From the NCBI RefSeq assembly GCF_902498845.1, contig NZ_CABVLM010000016.1, forward strand, positions 1 through 64,000: a DNA stretch of 64,000 nt, written 5' to 3'. Below, piece after piece: positions 51,147 through 60,725 of the stretch; the stretch's first letter is position 1, and the number at the start of each line of letters is the position of its first letter. A program made the position numbers and the translations under genes. Source of the DNA: Pseudoalteromonas rhizosphaerae. Its GTDB lineage: Bacteria > Pseudomonadota > Gammaproteobacteria > Enterobacterales > Alteromonadaceae. Under the pieces are notes generated by a model, which ran no database searches, was not told the DNA's origin, and was given only the letters and a program-made list of their open reading frames with translations.

Positions 51147-53938
51147 TAAATATTTACCTCTTTCTTAGGTGTATCTGCGGTTAACTTACCTAGGCTTGCG
51201 AGTATCATTAAGGTCGCGCCGACTACGGTCATGTAAACACCTAAATCAAATACGATGGCACTGGCCAGTTCTACTTTGCCGATAAATGGCACATCAAAAT
51301 ATTCAAACCAAGTGGTTAGAAACGGTCGTCCAAATGCCCAACTTCCTAGCCCTGTTAACATTGCAATGGCGATACCCGAGGCAATGATCTTTCGATAGTT
51401 CACATCAAAGCGCTCAGAGATCCAAATTGAACCATGAGCCATATACTGCAAAATAAAGGCAATTGCAGTAACTAACCCGGCAATAAAGCCCCCACCAGGT
51501 AAGTTATGACCGCGCAAAAAGATATACGCAGAGACTAATAACGCCAATGGCAATAAACTTTGTGAAATACTGGCTAATAACAGTGGATGACGTTCTCGCG
51601 CCCAAGGGCGACCTTCACTGTCGCTGGCTGGCATAAACAATGGTAAATTAGTTAATACTTTATAAATACCTAACGCTGCAATCCCCAGTACCGTGATTTC
51701 CCCTAGGGTATCAAAGCCCCTGAAATCAACCAAAATAACGTTTACGACATTGGTACCGCCTCCGCCAGTTTTTGCATTGGCGATAAAGAAATCTGAAATT
51801 GACTCAAGCGGACGCGTTAATAATGCATAACAAATACTGGCAATAACCACCCCCACTGCTGAGGCAATCCCTAAATCACGTAAAATACGTAATGAACTCG
51901 ACTCTTTAGGGGTGCGTTGCGGTAAGAAGAATAATGCCAGCATTAATAAAATGACTGTCACTACCTCTACGGTTAACTGTGTAAGCGCTAAATCGGGCGC
52001 TGAGAAGCGAGTAAATGCCACTGAAACCATTAACCCTACGATTGATATCATCAATAACGATACCATCCGTGAGCGATGCCAAATCACAGTGCTAATGGCA
52101 CCAATGATCATTAAACCTGCACCAATGGCATTATGAAAATCGATCGGCGTACGTGGCGCAGTACCCGCCAAAGCGTTCATTTCAAACAATGGCCAACCAG
52201 CACACAACAATACGACCCCCAACATCACAACAATGTAACGTTGCAGAGAACCATTTTCGGTGCTGCTGATTTTTTCTTGACTCCACTTAATGATCGCATA
52301 GACAAACCGCTCAAAGGTTTTTTTAGCATTTAATGGAGGTAGTGATGCTTGAAACTTAAATAAGTGCTTACGCTGAATATATATAAATACACCGCCCACG
52401 ACAGCCATCGCACTCATAAGCAATGGTAAATTAAAACCATGCCAAATTGACAGTTTAAACTGTGGTGTCGCTTCCCCAAGAACTGCTAGCGACGCCGCTG
52501 ACAAAATACCATCAACCACAAAGTTTGGAAACATACCGACTAGTAAACACAACACAACGAGTATTTCGATTGGCACACGCATATAGCGAGGAGGCTCATG
52601 CGGTGTTTTTGGTAAATTGATTGGGTCGCCATTAAAGAATACATCGTGAATAAAGCGTGCCGAATATGCCACAGAAAAAGCAGCCGCTAGAGTTGCTAAT
52701 ACAGGAATAAGCCACGACATAGAACCTAGTATTTGTTGATGTAAGGTTTCTGCAAAAAACATTTCTTTTGACAAGAAACCATTTAATAGCGGCACCCCAG
52801 CCATTGCCGCTGCAGCAACCATTGCCAGTGTCGCTGTATAAGGCATAAATCGCCACATACCATTGAGCTTACGCATATCTCGCGTACCAGTTTCATGGTC
52901 AATAATACCGGTGGCCATAAATAATGATGCTTTAAACGTTGCATGGTTAATAATATGAAATATTGCCGCTACTGTGGCAAGTTCAGTATCTAACCCAAGT
53001 AATAAAGTGATCAAACCTAAATGGCTAATGGTTGAATACGCCAGCAGCCCTTTTAAATCATGCTTAAATAAAGCGATGTAGGCGCCGACCAATAACGTTG
53101 TTAAGCCGGTCATGGCAACCAAAATAAACCAGATATCTGTTCCAGCTAACGCTGGATAAAAACGTGCAAGCAGGAAGATACCGGCTTTTACCATAGTCGC
53201 TGAATGCAAATAGGCACTCACTGGCGTTGGGGCTGCCATTGCGTGCGGTAACCAAAAATGAAATGGGAATTGAGCTGATTTAGTAAATGCACCTAGCAAT
53301 ACCAACACTAATGCAACTTCGTATAAGTCATGTGACTGGATCAATGTTTTGCTAGCTAAAATAACGTCTAGATCATAGCTACCAACAATATCACCAAGCA
53401 GTAGTAAGCCGCCTAGTAGAGCTAATCCACCGGCTCCAGTGACTGCTAATGCCATACGTGCCCCTTTGCGGGCCTCTGATTTATGCCACCAAAAACTGAT
53501 TAACAAAAATGAGCTAATACTGGTTAATTCCCAAAACAGCCATAGTTGAATCACGTTATTCGACATCACAATACCGAGCATTGCAGTCATAAACAGCATT
53601 AAGTAACAGTATAATTTTGGCATCGAGTCATTATTACTTAGGTAATAACGAGTATAAAAAATAACCAGCAACCCGATCCCTAAGATCATAAAGATAAACA
53701 ATAAGCTTAAGCCATCTAGGCGAAAAGCCAGCTCCATACCCAGCGCTGGTATCCATTGAGTGGTAAAGCGAATTGTCTCACCCGCTAAAACCGCTGGCGT
53801 GTGATAAATCGCAATTGCTAAGGCGCATAAAGGCGCTAGCATAGTTAAGCTCGTAGATTGATTACGAGTCAATTTGCCGGTGCAGGAAGAAATAACACTG
53901 CCAATTAAGGATAACAGGGGTATCCAGAGCAAAGTCAT
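51146..53938 (-). CDS. mrpA: Mrp Na+/H+ antiporter subunit A with fused subunit B
   Basis: This 930-residue first subunit is homologous to NuoL: about 16 helices with the motif PFHFWLPHAMAAPTPVSAYLHSATMVKAG near 225-253. The MbhE-like middle region follows, and then the C-terminal MnhB domain (about 790-920, with GGGFIAGL and FDLGVYMTVVGA). Because B is fused, the operon has six genes, A'CDEFG, the type found in many Proteobacteria. The complex exchanges Na+ (and in some cases K+) for H+, giving salt and alkali tolerance, consistent with a marine host. The promoter must lie in 53939-54151; no clear element was found there. Confidence 0.95.
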   Translation of the reverse strand: MTLLWIPLLSLIGSVISSCTGKLTRNQSTSLTMLAPLCALAIAIYHTPAVLAGETIRFTTQWIPALGMELAFRLDGLSLLFIFMILGIGLLVIFYTRYYLSNNDSMPKLYCYLMLFMTAMLGIVMSNNVIQLWLFWELTSISSFLLISFWWHKSEARKGARMALAVTGAGGLALLGGLLLLGDIVGSYDLDVILASKTLIQSHDLYEVALVLVLLGAFTKSAQFPFHFWLPHAMAAPTPVSAYLHSATMVKAGIFLLARFYPALAGTDIWFILVAMTGLTTLLVGAYIALFKHDLKGLLAYSTISHLGLITLLLGLDTELATVAAIFHIINHATFKASLFMATGIIDHETGTRDMRKLNGMWRFMPYTATLAMVAAAAMAGVPLLNGFLSKEMFFAETLHQQILGSMSWLIPVLATLAAAFSVAYSARFIHDVFFNGDPINLPKTPHEPPRYMRVPIEILVVLCLLVGMFPNFVVDGILSAASLAVLGEATPQFKLSIWHGFNLPLLMSAMAVVGGVFIYIQRKHLFKFQASLPPLNAKKTFERFVYAIIKWSQEKISSTENGSLQRYIVVMLGVVLLCAGWPLFEMNALAGTAPRTPIDFHNAIGAGLMIIGAISTVIWHRSRMVSLLMISIVGLMVSVAFTRFSAPDLALTQLTVEVVTVILLMLALFFLPQRTPKESSSLRILRDLGIASAVGVVIASICYALLTRPLESISDFFIANAKTGGGGTNVVNVILVDFRGFDTLGEITVLGIAALGIYKVLTNLPLFMPASDSEGRPWARERHPLLLASISQSLLPLALLVSAYIFLRGHNLPGGGFIAGLVTAIAFILQYMAHGSIWISERFDVNYRKIIASGIAIAMLTGLGSWAFGRPFLTTWFEYFDVPFIGKVELASAIVFDLGVYMTVVGATLMILASLGKLTADTPKKEVNI

Positions 53939-54151
53939 AGAGAGAAACCTTTTGAAGTCATAAGAGTATCAATACACTGCTAGTTAGTTTTAGTTTAGTA
54001 CTGGTCATTTCGGATGGTTTTAATTTTAGCTTCAATAAACGCTTTATAGGTATATAGTTATACTGATCAGCGACGATTTTGTCTATAGTAAGCCCTTCTA
54101 CCTGCTGTTATTTTGTACTATTTTAGTGCTGACAGCATATTATTTACAACT

Positions 54152-55363
54152 TTATCCCTCAATATTTTTTTTTGTCATTTTGTTTATAAAGTTCATAGGT
54201 GCTTTAAATTGCTGAAAATAGTCGCTAAATCGTAGTGGTTGATAGCTCGGATCAGTAATTTGTTGCAACCATAATTGTTGATAATGCACTGACAAAGGGA
54301 TTTGTTGATATTGCATTATTGACCAGTTATGACTTGGTTTATATGCTTTAATTGGTGTTTGACAGCTATCACTTAGCTGCCAGCCAGCCGGTGGTGTAAG
54401 ATCATTGGCAATAAAAAGGTTCGGCGCCACCAAGCCTTTTTGATTACATAACCACGCCTGCTTCGCTGCGGGTAATGGATACTCATCTTCAAAGCCGTTA
54501 AAGTGCATCAGCTCATGTAAAAATAAACCGTAATAACTCGCCGAGTTTAAGTGCATTATGCCACCTTGCACATTGCCTGAGCCAGTTGCGGTCATCATCA
54601 CTATAAAATCAAAGCCCGTTGGCCAAGCTTTATTGTGAGCTAAAGGCTGCCAATCACATTTAGCGGCATGTTGCGGCTGTTGTTGGCAGTTTATGGAGTC
54701 CCCTAAATAAATAGGCTTACTAAAACAAAAGCTGCCTGAGCTCGGTTGGGGGTGTTGTTGATAACGAATTTTAAATGCATTAAGTTTTGCTAAACCTTGG
54801 CGATGATCTGTCATCATCAACACATTAAACTGACACTGCGGTTGCGCTTGCAGCTGTGAAAAGGATAATAAAAATCCCTCATGACTGGCAAAGCTTTGGT
54901 CAATACTCGCCGGTGTGGCGCCATGGTGTAATTTTAATTGTTCTGCCGCATGACTTGCAGGCAACAGGTGTTGCTCTGCCAGTGATGTTAAATCATCCCA
55001 ACGTTCTGATTGCAGTAACAATGCACTGAGTCTGCGGCGCTTATCAACACTTTGCTGAGCCACGCTGACACGCCAAAAAGGTAAAGCCGATTGTGCCTGA
55101 TCATTTGTTAGTAACCGCAGTGCCCAAGCAAATTGTGCATCCGTAACAGCATTTATAGCTAATAAGTATAAGGTAGCATCAGTCAATGAATTAAGCTGAG
55201 CATTAAAATCGTCAATAAAACGATAATAACTAATAAGAATAGAATCTGGGGTATGTTTTACATGCCAAAAGGCAATATCGCGATGCTGATTAACTGAGCC
55301 TGGTAAATATCCCAAACTCAGCATAACAACAACGCTAATAAATAATTTAACTGTCGTTTTCAC
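54152..55363 (-). CDS. putative secreted/anchored zinc metalloprotease-like protein
   Basis: This 403-residue protein has an N-terminal hydrophobic segment (about 6-24, signal or anchor) and a helical repeat-like region to about 170. The C-terminal domain holds HELMHFNGFEDEY (about 283-295), an HExxH zinc motif followed by DEY. The arrangement resembles M64-type peptidases (HExxH...DEY), but the rest of the sequence is not recognised. Six or more cysteines suggest disulfides in the periplasm. Its GTG start at 55363 lies inside the nlpI 3' end (17-base overlap), so it is coupled to nlpI. It ends shortly before the Mrp operon promoter region, with no clear terminator. Confidence 0.65.
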   Translation of the reverse strand: MKTTVKLFISVVVMLSLGYLPGSVNQHRDIAFWHVKHTPDSILISYYRFIDDFNAQLNSLTDATLYLLAINAVTDAQFAWALRLLTNDQAQSALPFWRVSVAQQSVDKRRRLSALLLQSERWDDLTSLAEQHLLPASHAAEQLKLHHGATPASIDQSFASHEGFLLSFSQLQAQPQCQFNVLMMTDHRQGLAKLNAFKIRYQQHPQPSSGSFCFSKPIYLGDSINCQQQPQHAAKCDWQPLAHNKAWPTGFDFIVMMTATGSGNVQGGIMHLNSASYYGLFLHELMHFNGFEDEYPLPAAKQAWLCNQKGLVAPNLFIANDLTPPAGWQLSDSCQTPIKAYKPSHNWSIMQYQQIPLSVHYQQLWLQQITDPSYQPLRFSDYFQQFKAPMNFINKMTKKNIEG

Positions 55364-56225
55364 CAGCCATTAACTCAAGCTCTAAACGGGCATATTTATA
55401 TTCCACAAACTCATGCACATTGGTGGCAAGTGCTAAACGAAAGAAATCTGCGGCTTGATAATTAAGCCCTTTAGCTTGATATATTTTAGCTAAATAAAAG
55501 TAAGCTTCGCATAGCCGCTGCGCATATTCTTGTTCAGTTTTAACACCATCGGCAAGACTTGTTAAAAAGCTCTGCTCGCTCATATCGCCCAAATAAAGTG
55601 ATATTAAACTATACGCCCATTGGCTATCATCCAGCCCTTGTGCATTGCTTTTTAAGTTTGCTAAAGCTTGCACAGGATCAGCGCTTGCTTGCGCTAGATA
55701 AAGCCATAACACCCGGTAAGGATCACTTGGCGAACGAGATAAAAACTCTTTAAGATCAGCTGCTGCAAGATTTGCTCTATCGCCATAGTAAAGAGCAATA
55801 CCACGATTTAAGTAGGCATATTCGTGTTGCTCATTGAGTTCTAACGCTGAATCAAAAAATTCATAGGCTTTTTCAAATTGTTGCATCAAGGTATGGTGAA
55901 TACCTAAAAAGTTATACACTTCGGCTAAATCGGGCTTCAATTGCACAGCACGATTAAAATCAATCCGCGCCAAGGTAGACATACCTAAACTATCAAATAA
56001 TACGCCACGGTCATAAAATAATTTTGCTTGTTGATCTGGCGCTAGATCAGCACGATTTAATAATTCAGAATAACGAGCTATCGCTATTTCACTACGAAAA
56101 TCAGACGCTAAAGGCGCAGTGAAAGGCACATTCACAATCGCAGTCGGTTGTGCTTGCGAAGTAGATTGACAGGCGCTTAAAGACAGAATAGCAAACGATG
56201 CCAAGGCTATGTGTTTAAGTATCAT
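55347..56225 (-). CDS. nlpI: lipoprotein NlpI
   Basis: NlpI is an outer-membrane-anchored TPR lipoprotein that, in E. coli, brings the protease Prc to the endopeptidase MepS and scaffolds peptidoglycan hydrolases. The 292-residue product has a lipobox LSAC (lipidated C19), then tetratricopeptide repeats: YDRGVLFDSLGMSTLARIDF near 72, and AEVYNFLGIHHTLMQQFEKAYEFFDSAL near 98-125. The block LNRGIALYYGDRANLAAADL near 138 is characteristic of NlpI. As in E. coli it follows pnp, but a terminator lies between them. It is coupled to the metalloprotease-like gene downstream. Confidence 0.92.
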   Translation of the reverse strand: MILKHIALASFAILSLSACQSTSQAQPTAIVNVPFTAPLASDFRSEIAIARYSELLNRADLAPDQQAKLFYDRGVLFDSLGMSTLARIDFNRAVQLKPDLAEVYNFLGIHHTLMQQFEKAYEFFDSALELNEQHEYAYLNRGIALYYGDRANLAAADLKEFLSRSPSDPYRVLWLYLAQASADPVQALANLKSNAQGLDDSQWAYSLISLYLGDMSEQSFLTSLADGVKTEQEYAQRLCEAYFYLAKIYQAKGLNYQAADFFRLALATNVHEFVEYKYARLELELMAGENDS

Positions 56226-56298
56226 TAAAATCCTTTATACCAAGATAAGTAGCAAACTGATAGGACAAGTGCTATCCAAAGAGGTTTCATTAAAGCAT

Positions 56299-56327
56299 AA
56301 AAAAAGAGGCTATACAGCCCCTTTTTA
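56299..56327 (-). terminator. pnp terminator
   Basis: An A/G-rich hairpin about 40 bases after the pnp stop has arms that read AAAGGGGCTG and AGCCTCTTT on the minus strand, followed by seven T. It ends the pnp transcript and separates it from nlpI. Confidence 0.8.
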
Positions 56328-56363
56328 TATTATCCAGAGAATATCTGGATTAAATATCAACAA

Positions 56364-58490
56364 TTAAGCGTCAGTTGGTGCATCAGCTGCGGCAGCTGCT
56401 GATTCCATTGCTTCTTTGATACTTAAACGTACACGACCTTGACGGTCTACTTCTAGTACTTTAACTTTAACTTCTTGACCTTCAGATAGGTGATCTGTCA
56501 CGTTATTTACGCGCTCAGTACTGATCTGAGAGATATGCACTAGGCCATCTTTACCAGGAAGAATGTTTACAAACGCACCGAAATCAACGATACGTACAAC
56601 TTTACCTTCGTAGATAGTACCTACTTCTAGTTCAGCTGTTAATTGCTCAATGCGGCTAATTGCATTTGCTGCGCTTTCACCGTCTGTTGCTGCAATTTTG
56701 ATTGTACCGTCATCACCGATTTCAATCGTAGTACCTGTTTCTTCAGTAAGTTGACGAATAGTTGCGCCGCCTTTACCGATAACTTCTGCGATTTTCTTCT
56801 GTGGTATCTTCATAGTGTAGATACGTGGAGCAAACATTGAAAGCTCTTCAGATGGTGCAGAAATCGCTTCGTCCATCACACCTAAGATGTGTAAACGTGC
56901 AGCTTTTGCTTGTTTAAGCGCAATTTGCATGATTTCTTGAGTGATACCTTCAATCTTGATATCCATCTGTAGTGCAGTGATACCTGCAGCAGTACCAGCT
57001 ACTTTAAAGTCCATGTCACCTAAGTGATCTTCATCACCTAAGATGTCAGAAAGAACTACGAATTTTTCGTCTTCTTTAACTAGACCCATCGCGATACCCG
57101 CAACAGACGCTTTAATTGGCACACCCGCATTCATAAGTGCAAGTGAAGTACCACATACTGATGCCATTGAAGATGAACCATTTGATTCAGTGATCTCAGA
57201 TACAACACGGATTGAGTAAGGGAACTCAGTCAATGTAGGCATTACAGCTTGGATACCGCGCTTAGCTAGGTTACCGTGGCCGATTTCACGACGCTTAGGA
57301 GAACCTACAAAACCTGTTTCACCTACGCAGAACGGAGGGAAGTTATAGTTAAGCATAAAGTGGTTTTTGTGTGTGCCAGTTAAATCATCGATTAACTGTG
57401 AATCACGTTCTGTACCAAGTGTAGCTGTTACAAGTGCTTGTGTTTCACCACGCGTAAAGATTGCAGAACCGTGAGTACGTGGCAATACGCCAGTCATTAC
57501 GTCAAGTGCACGGATCATATCTGGTTCACGACCATCGATACGTTTTTCGCCAGCAGTGATGCGCCCACGTACGATTTTCTTCTCAAGAGAACCAAATACT
57601 TTGCCAACTTCTTGCTTGTCTAGTGACTCGCCTTCAGCAAGCTCAGCTGTTAATACAGCAACAACTTCGTCTTTAGCTACGCCAAGTGCTTCTTTACGAG
57701 CCACTTTATCAGTGATGCGGTAAGCTTCGCCTACTTTATCAGCTGCGATTGCTGCTACTTTATCTTCTAAAGCAACGTTCTTTTCAGGTGCTGCCCAATC
57801 CCATGTAGGCTTGCCAGCTTCTGCTTTGAATTCGTTGATTGCGTTGATGATAGCTTGAGATTGCTCATGACCATATACAACCGCACCTAGCATAACGTCT
57901 TCTGCAAGTACGTCAGCTTCTGATTCAACCATAAGTACTGCGTTATCAGTACCAGCAACAACTAAATCAAGTTGGCTTTCTTCAAGCTCTTTTAGCGTTG
58001 GGTTAAGTACGTATTCGCCGTTAATGTAACCAACGCGCGCTGCACCTATTGGACCACTGAATGGGATACCAGAGATAGCAAGTGCTGCTGAAGTACCGAT
58101 CATCGCAACCATATCAGGTTGAATTTCAGGGTTAACAGAAACAACAGTAGCAATAACTTGTACTTCGTTTACAAAACCATTTGGGAAAAGTGGACGAATT
58201 GGACGGTCAATAAGACGTGCAATAAGTGTTTCACCGTCGTTAGGACGACCTTCACGCTTTAAGAAACCACCAGGGATACGACCTGCAGCGTACATACGCT
58301 CTTGGTAGTTAACTGTTAGTGGGAAAAAATCTTGGCCAGGTTGTGCTTCACGCTTACCAACAACAGTAACTAATACTGATGTGTCGCCAATACTTGCTAG
58401 TACTGCGCCGTCTGCTTGACGAGCGATTGCACCGGTTTCTAGGGTAACTGTATGTTGACCTAGTTGAAATTCTTTAATAATTGCTTGCAC
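56364..58490 (-). CDS. pnp: polyribonucleotide nucleotidyltransferase (PNPase)
   Basis: PNPase degrades RNA 3'-5' by phosphorolysis and is a degradosome component; it also matters for cold growth and sRNA stability. The 708-residue product has two RNase PH domains (about 10-140 and 310-500, with GTDNAV and the FTRGETQALV block), a helical linker, and a KH domain (KKIAEVIGKGGATIRQL near 565). The S1 domain (GTIYEGKVVRIVDFGAFVNILPG near 622) completes it. The start is GTG at 58490, with AAGGA nine bases upstream. Its leader holds a long stem like that used for autoregulation in E. coli. Confidence 0.97.
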   Translation of the reverse strand: MQAIIKEFQLGQHTVTLETGAIARQADGAVLASIGDTSVLVTVVGKREAQPGQDFFPLTVNYQERMYAAGRIPGGFLKREGRPNDGETLIARLIDRPIRPLFPNGFVNEVQVIATVVSVNPEIQPDMVAMIGTSAALAISGIPFSGPIGAARVGYINGEYVLNPTLKELEESQLDLVVAGTDNAVLMVESEADVLAEDVMLGAVVYGHEQSQAIINAINEFKAEAGKPTWDWAAPEKNVALEDKVAAIAADKVGEAYRITDKVARKEALGVAKDEVVAVLTAELAEGESLDKQEVGKVFGSLEKKIVRGRITAGEKRIDGREPDMIRALDVMTGVLPRTHGSAIFTRGETQALVTATLGTERDSQLIDDLTGTHKNHFMLNYNFPPFCVGETGFVGSPKRREIGHGNLAKRGIQAVMPTLTEFPYSIRVVSEITESNGSSSMASVCGTSLALMNAGVPIKASVAGIAMGLVKEDEKFVVLSDILGDEDHLGDMDFKVAGTAAGITALQMDIKIEGITQEIMQIALKQAKAARLHILGVMDEAISAPSEELSMFAPRIYTMKIPQKKIAEVIGKGGATIRQLTEETGTTIEIGDDGTIKIAATDGESAANAISRIEQLTAELEVGTIYEGKVVRIVDFGAFVNILPGKDGLVHISQISTERVNNVTDHLSEGQEVKVKVLEVDRQGRVRLSIKEAMESAAAAADAPTDA

Positions 58491-58801
58491 TTAAAATGTT
58501 CCTTAAATGTGTTCTAATAAGTTGCCATCAAAGTACCAATTACAGTACATAATTGTATTCAGTTGGAAATCAATTAAGTACTACAATTGGCAATGATGTG
58601 AATAAGCGTAGATAAACCTTTTTATCCACGCGCATAGTATATAACAAAGTAATGCAAAATTGCGAGCTTAGTCCCTAGATAAAAGTGGTGATAATAGGCG
58701 CGCTAAAAAGTGTGCTTTGCTGTCACTAACTATGTGGCTTTTATTTGATATTTCAAGAGAATTAATTGTTGTGGACAGAGAGAGTGAGAAATTTCAGGCA
58801 C
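58491..58801 (-). promoter_or_regulatory. pnp leader with long stem-loop (PNPase autoregulation candidate)
   Basis: The 310-base gap between rpsO and pnp holds no gene. On the minus strand 58590-58578 and 58548-58536 form a 13-bp stem with two adjacent G-U pairs and a 29-base loop, about 45 bases before the start codon. In E. coli an RNase III-cleaved stem in the pnp leader is the target of PNPase autoregulation; the same role is inferred here. A TATACT lies about 55 bases upstream of the stem, without a good -35. Confidence 0.55.
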
Positions 58802-58827
58802 AAAAAAAGGAGCTATAAAGCTCCTTT
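58802..58827 (-). terminator. rpsO terminator
   Basis: AAAGGAGCT and AGCTCCTTT arms flank a short loop and are followed on the minus strand by seven T. The hairpin lies directly after rpsO. In E. coli the homologous hairpin also shapes rpsO mRNA decay. Confidence 0.9.
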
Positions 58828-58843
58828 CTATGTAATCTAGTTC

Positions 58844-59113
58844 TTAGCGACGTAGGCCAAGTTCTTGGATTAACGCAGTATAACGTGCAATGTCTTTACC
58901 TTTAAGGTAATCAAGCAGTTTACGGCGAGTGCTTACTTTACGAAGCAGACCACGACGTGAGTGGAAGTCATGCTTGTGATCAGCAAAGTGACCTTGAAGC
59001 TTGTTGATATCAAAAGTAAGAAGTGCAACTTGTACTTCAGGTGAACCAGTGTCGCCTTCTGCACGTGCGAATTTTGCGATGATATCGATCTTTTCTTGAT
59101 TGCTTAGTGACAT
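58844..59113 (-). CDS. rpsO: 30S ribosomal protein S15
   Basis: S15 is a primary 16S rRNA-binding protein that organises the central domain of the 30S subunit. It has 89 residues, as in E. coli, with the four-helix pattern and the conserved GDTGSPEVQVALLT (about 20-33), DHKHDFHSRRGLLRKVSTRRKLLDYL (about 45-70) and terminal LGLRR. It sits in the conserved truB-rpsO-pnp order. Confidence 0.98.
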   Translation of the reverse strand: MSLSNQEKIDIIAKFARAEGDTGSPEVQVALLTFDINKLQGHFADHKHDFHSRRGLLRKVSTRRKLLDYLKGKDIARYTALIQELGLRR

Positions 59114-59221
59114 AGTAACTCCAAAAATAAAATTTAAAAGGTGTCTTAGCCGATCACTAATTCAGCCAAAACGATTAGCGGGCGTATTCTACCAGCTACG
59201 GCAATAACTACAAGCTAAACT

Positions 59222-60172
59222 TTACGCTGTTGTTTCTTGCTGATTTGATAAGCCACGTTTTGACTTTAAATGGCCATCAGGATTACGTTCACCAGTGCCA
59301 ATAAACACACCATCAGCGAGCACTTTAATTGCCCCTTCTGGCAGTTCAATATCAAGTACAACCGCCTGACCATGGCTAAAAGAACTACCTTGCTCTTTAC
59401 TGAGCTTAACCACAGGTAGACCAACTAATGCGGTGTCCATTGGCAGTAATAGTTCATCAAGATAAGTAGAAGGCGTAAGCTCTTCTTGTTTCGCTTTTAC
59501 CAATAACGCTTCTAACTGCTCAAGTGACACCATTTTGTCAGCAGGGTAATGCCCTACCGCACTGCGATGCAACATGATCACATGCGCGCCACAACCCAGA
59601 TTTTCGCCTAAGTCATCGACGATAGTACGAATATAAGTACCTTTTGAAACGTGGGCGGTCATTTGCACTTCGTTACTAGCTTCATCGAACTCATCTAGTG
59701 TTAAACTAAATACGTTGATTTTTCTGCACTTGCGAGGTACTTCAATGCCTTCACGCGCATATTTATATAAAGGTCGGCCTTCATATTTTAACGCTGAATA
59801 CATTGACGGGTATTGATCTGATTCACCTAAAAACTTAGCAATTTCTTCGCTAAGTTGCTCAGCCGTCACATTGACATCTTTAGTACTGACAATTTCACCA
59901 TCAGAATCTGATGTTGTCGTACGTTCACCTAATTTAGCGCGAACTACATAGGTTTTGTCAGTATCGAGTAAAAACTGAGTAAATTTAGTCGCTTCACCAA
60001 AACAGATAGGCAGCATACCCGTTGCAAGAGGATCAAGGGCACCGGTGTGCCCCGCTTTTTGTGCAAAATACACACTTTTAGCTTGCTGTAGCGCTTTATT
60101 TGATGAAATGCCTATTGGTTTGTTTAACAACAAAATACCGTCAACTGGACGGCCTTTACTGCGCTTTGCCAT
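59222..60172 (-). CDS. truB: tRNA pseudouridine(55) synthase
   Basis: TruB isomerises U55 in the T-loop of all tRNAs and also acts as a tRNA-folding chaperone. The 316-residue product (E. coli 314) starts MAKRSKGRPVDGILLLNKP. The catalytic aspartate lies in HTGALDPLATGMLP (about 43-56), and YKYAREGIEVPR and a C-terminal PUA-like domain (from about 245) follow. The ATG at 60172 overlaps the rbfA 3' end by 17 bases; a longer in-frame extension to 60223 lies wholly inside rbfA. Confidence 0.96.
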   Translation of the reverse strand: MAKRSKGRPVDGILLLNKPIGISSNKALQQAKSVYFAQKAGHTGALDPLATGMLPICFGEATKFTQFLLDTDKTYVVRAKLGERTTTSDSDGEIVSTKDVNVTAEQLSEEIAKFLGESDQYPSMYSALKYEGRPLYKYAREGIEVPRKCRKINVFSLTLDEFDEASNEVQMTAHVSKGTYIRTIVDDLGENLGCGAHVIMLHRSAVGHYPADKMVSLEQLEALLVKAKQEELTPSTYLDELLLPMDTALVGLPVVKLSKEQGSSFSHGQAVVLDIELPEGAIKVLADGVFIGTGERNPDGHLKSKRGLSNQQETTA

Positions 60173-60614
60173 CTGTATTAGTGCCTTCTTCGCTGTCTGT
60201 TTCGTCGATATGCTCTGCATCATCTACGCTATCAACTTCGTCATCTACATGCTTTGCTTTATCTTCACGAATAATAGAATCAACAAGGTTTGAAATACGC
60301 ATGCCTTCCATCAGTGAATTATCAACCACAAACTTAAGCTCTGGCATAATACGGGCACGAATGCGTTTGCCAAGTAGTGAGCGAATATAACCGGTCGCTT
60401 CATTTAATACTTTAGCACTTTGCTTTGCAGCATCTTCATCTTGGGTGTTAAACACAGTAATAAAGATTTTTGCATAAGATAAATCACGTGATACTTCTAC
60501 AGCAGATACTGTAACCATACCTAAACGTGGATCTTTAATTTCACGTTGCAAAATAACAGCAATTTCTTTTTGAATTTGCTGAGCAACACGATCAGTACGA
60601 GAAAACTCTCTCAT
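60156..60614 (-). CDS. rbfA: ribosome-binding factor A
   Basis: RbfA binds the immature 30S subunit during late maturation and is a cold-shock protein in E. coli. The KH-like domain with SRTDRVAQQIQKEIAVIL (about 4-21) and DPRLGMVTVSAVEVSRDLSYAKIFI (about 28-52) is intact. The C-terminus (about 120-152) is a long acidic tail, so the protein is longer than the E. coli one (133). It lies between infB and truB, with a hairpin separating it from infB. Confidence 0.96.
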   Translation of the reverse strand: MREFSRTDRVAQQIQKEIAVILQREIKDPRLGMVTVSAVEVSRDLSYAKIFITVFNTQDEDAAKQSAKVLNEATGYIRSLLGKRIRARIMPELKFVVDNSLMEGMRISNLVDSIIREDKAKHVDDEVDSVDDAEHIDETDSEEGTNTDGKAQ

Positions 60615-60681
60615 TAGACTCTACTCTAAAAATTATAACTCATTGAGAAATATAAATAAGTTATTTAAATAATGGATACAC

Positions 60682-60703
60682 AAATGGGGGCTGAGCCCCC
60701 ATT
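60682..60703 (-). terminator. infB-rbfA intergenic hairpin
   Basis: A perfect 11-bp inverted repeat (60682-60692 with 60693-60703) has five G-C pairs next to the turn and an AAAT/ATTT base, about 25 bases after the infB stop. No U tract follows on the minus strand. It may be an mRNA-processing or partial terminator element in the nusA-infB-rbfA transcript. Confidence 0.6.
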
Positions 60704-60725
60704 TATTATCTTAGCTTACGAACAA

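Noticed and set aside
53939..54151. Gap between the metalloprotease-like gene and the Mrp operon examined for a promoter or small gene
   Set aside because: No convincing promoter pair, hairpin or coding frame was visible.
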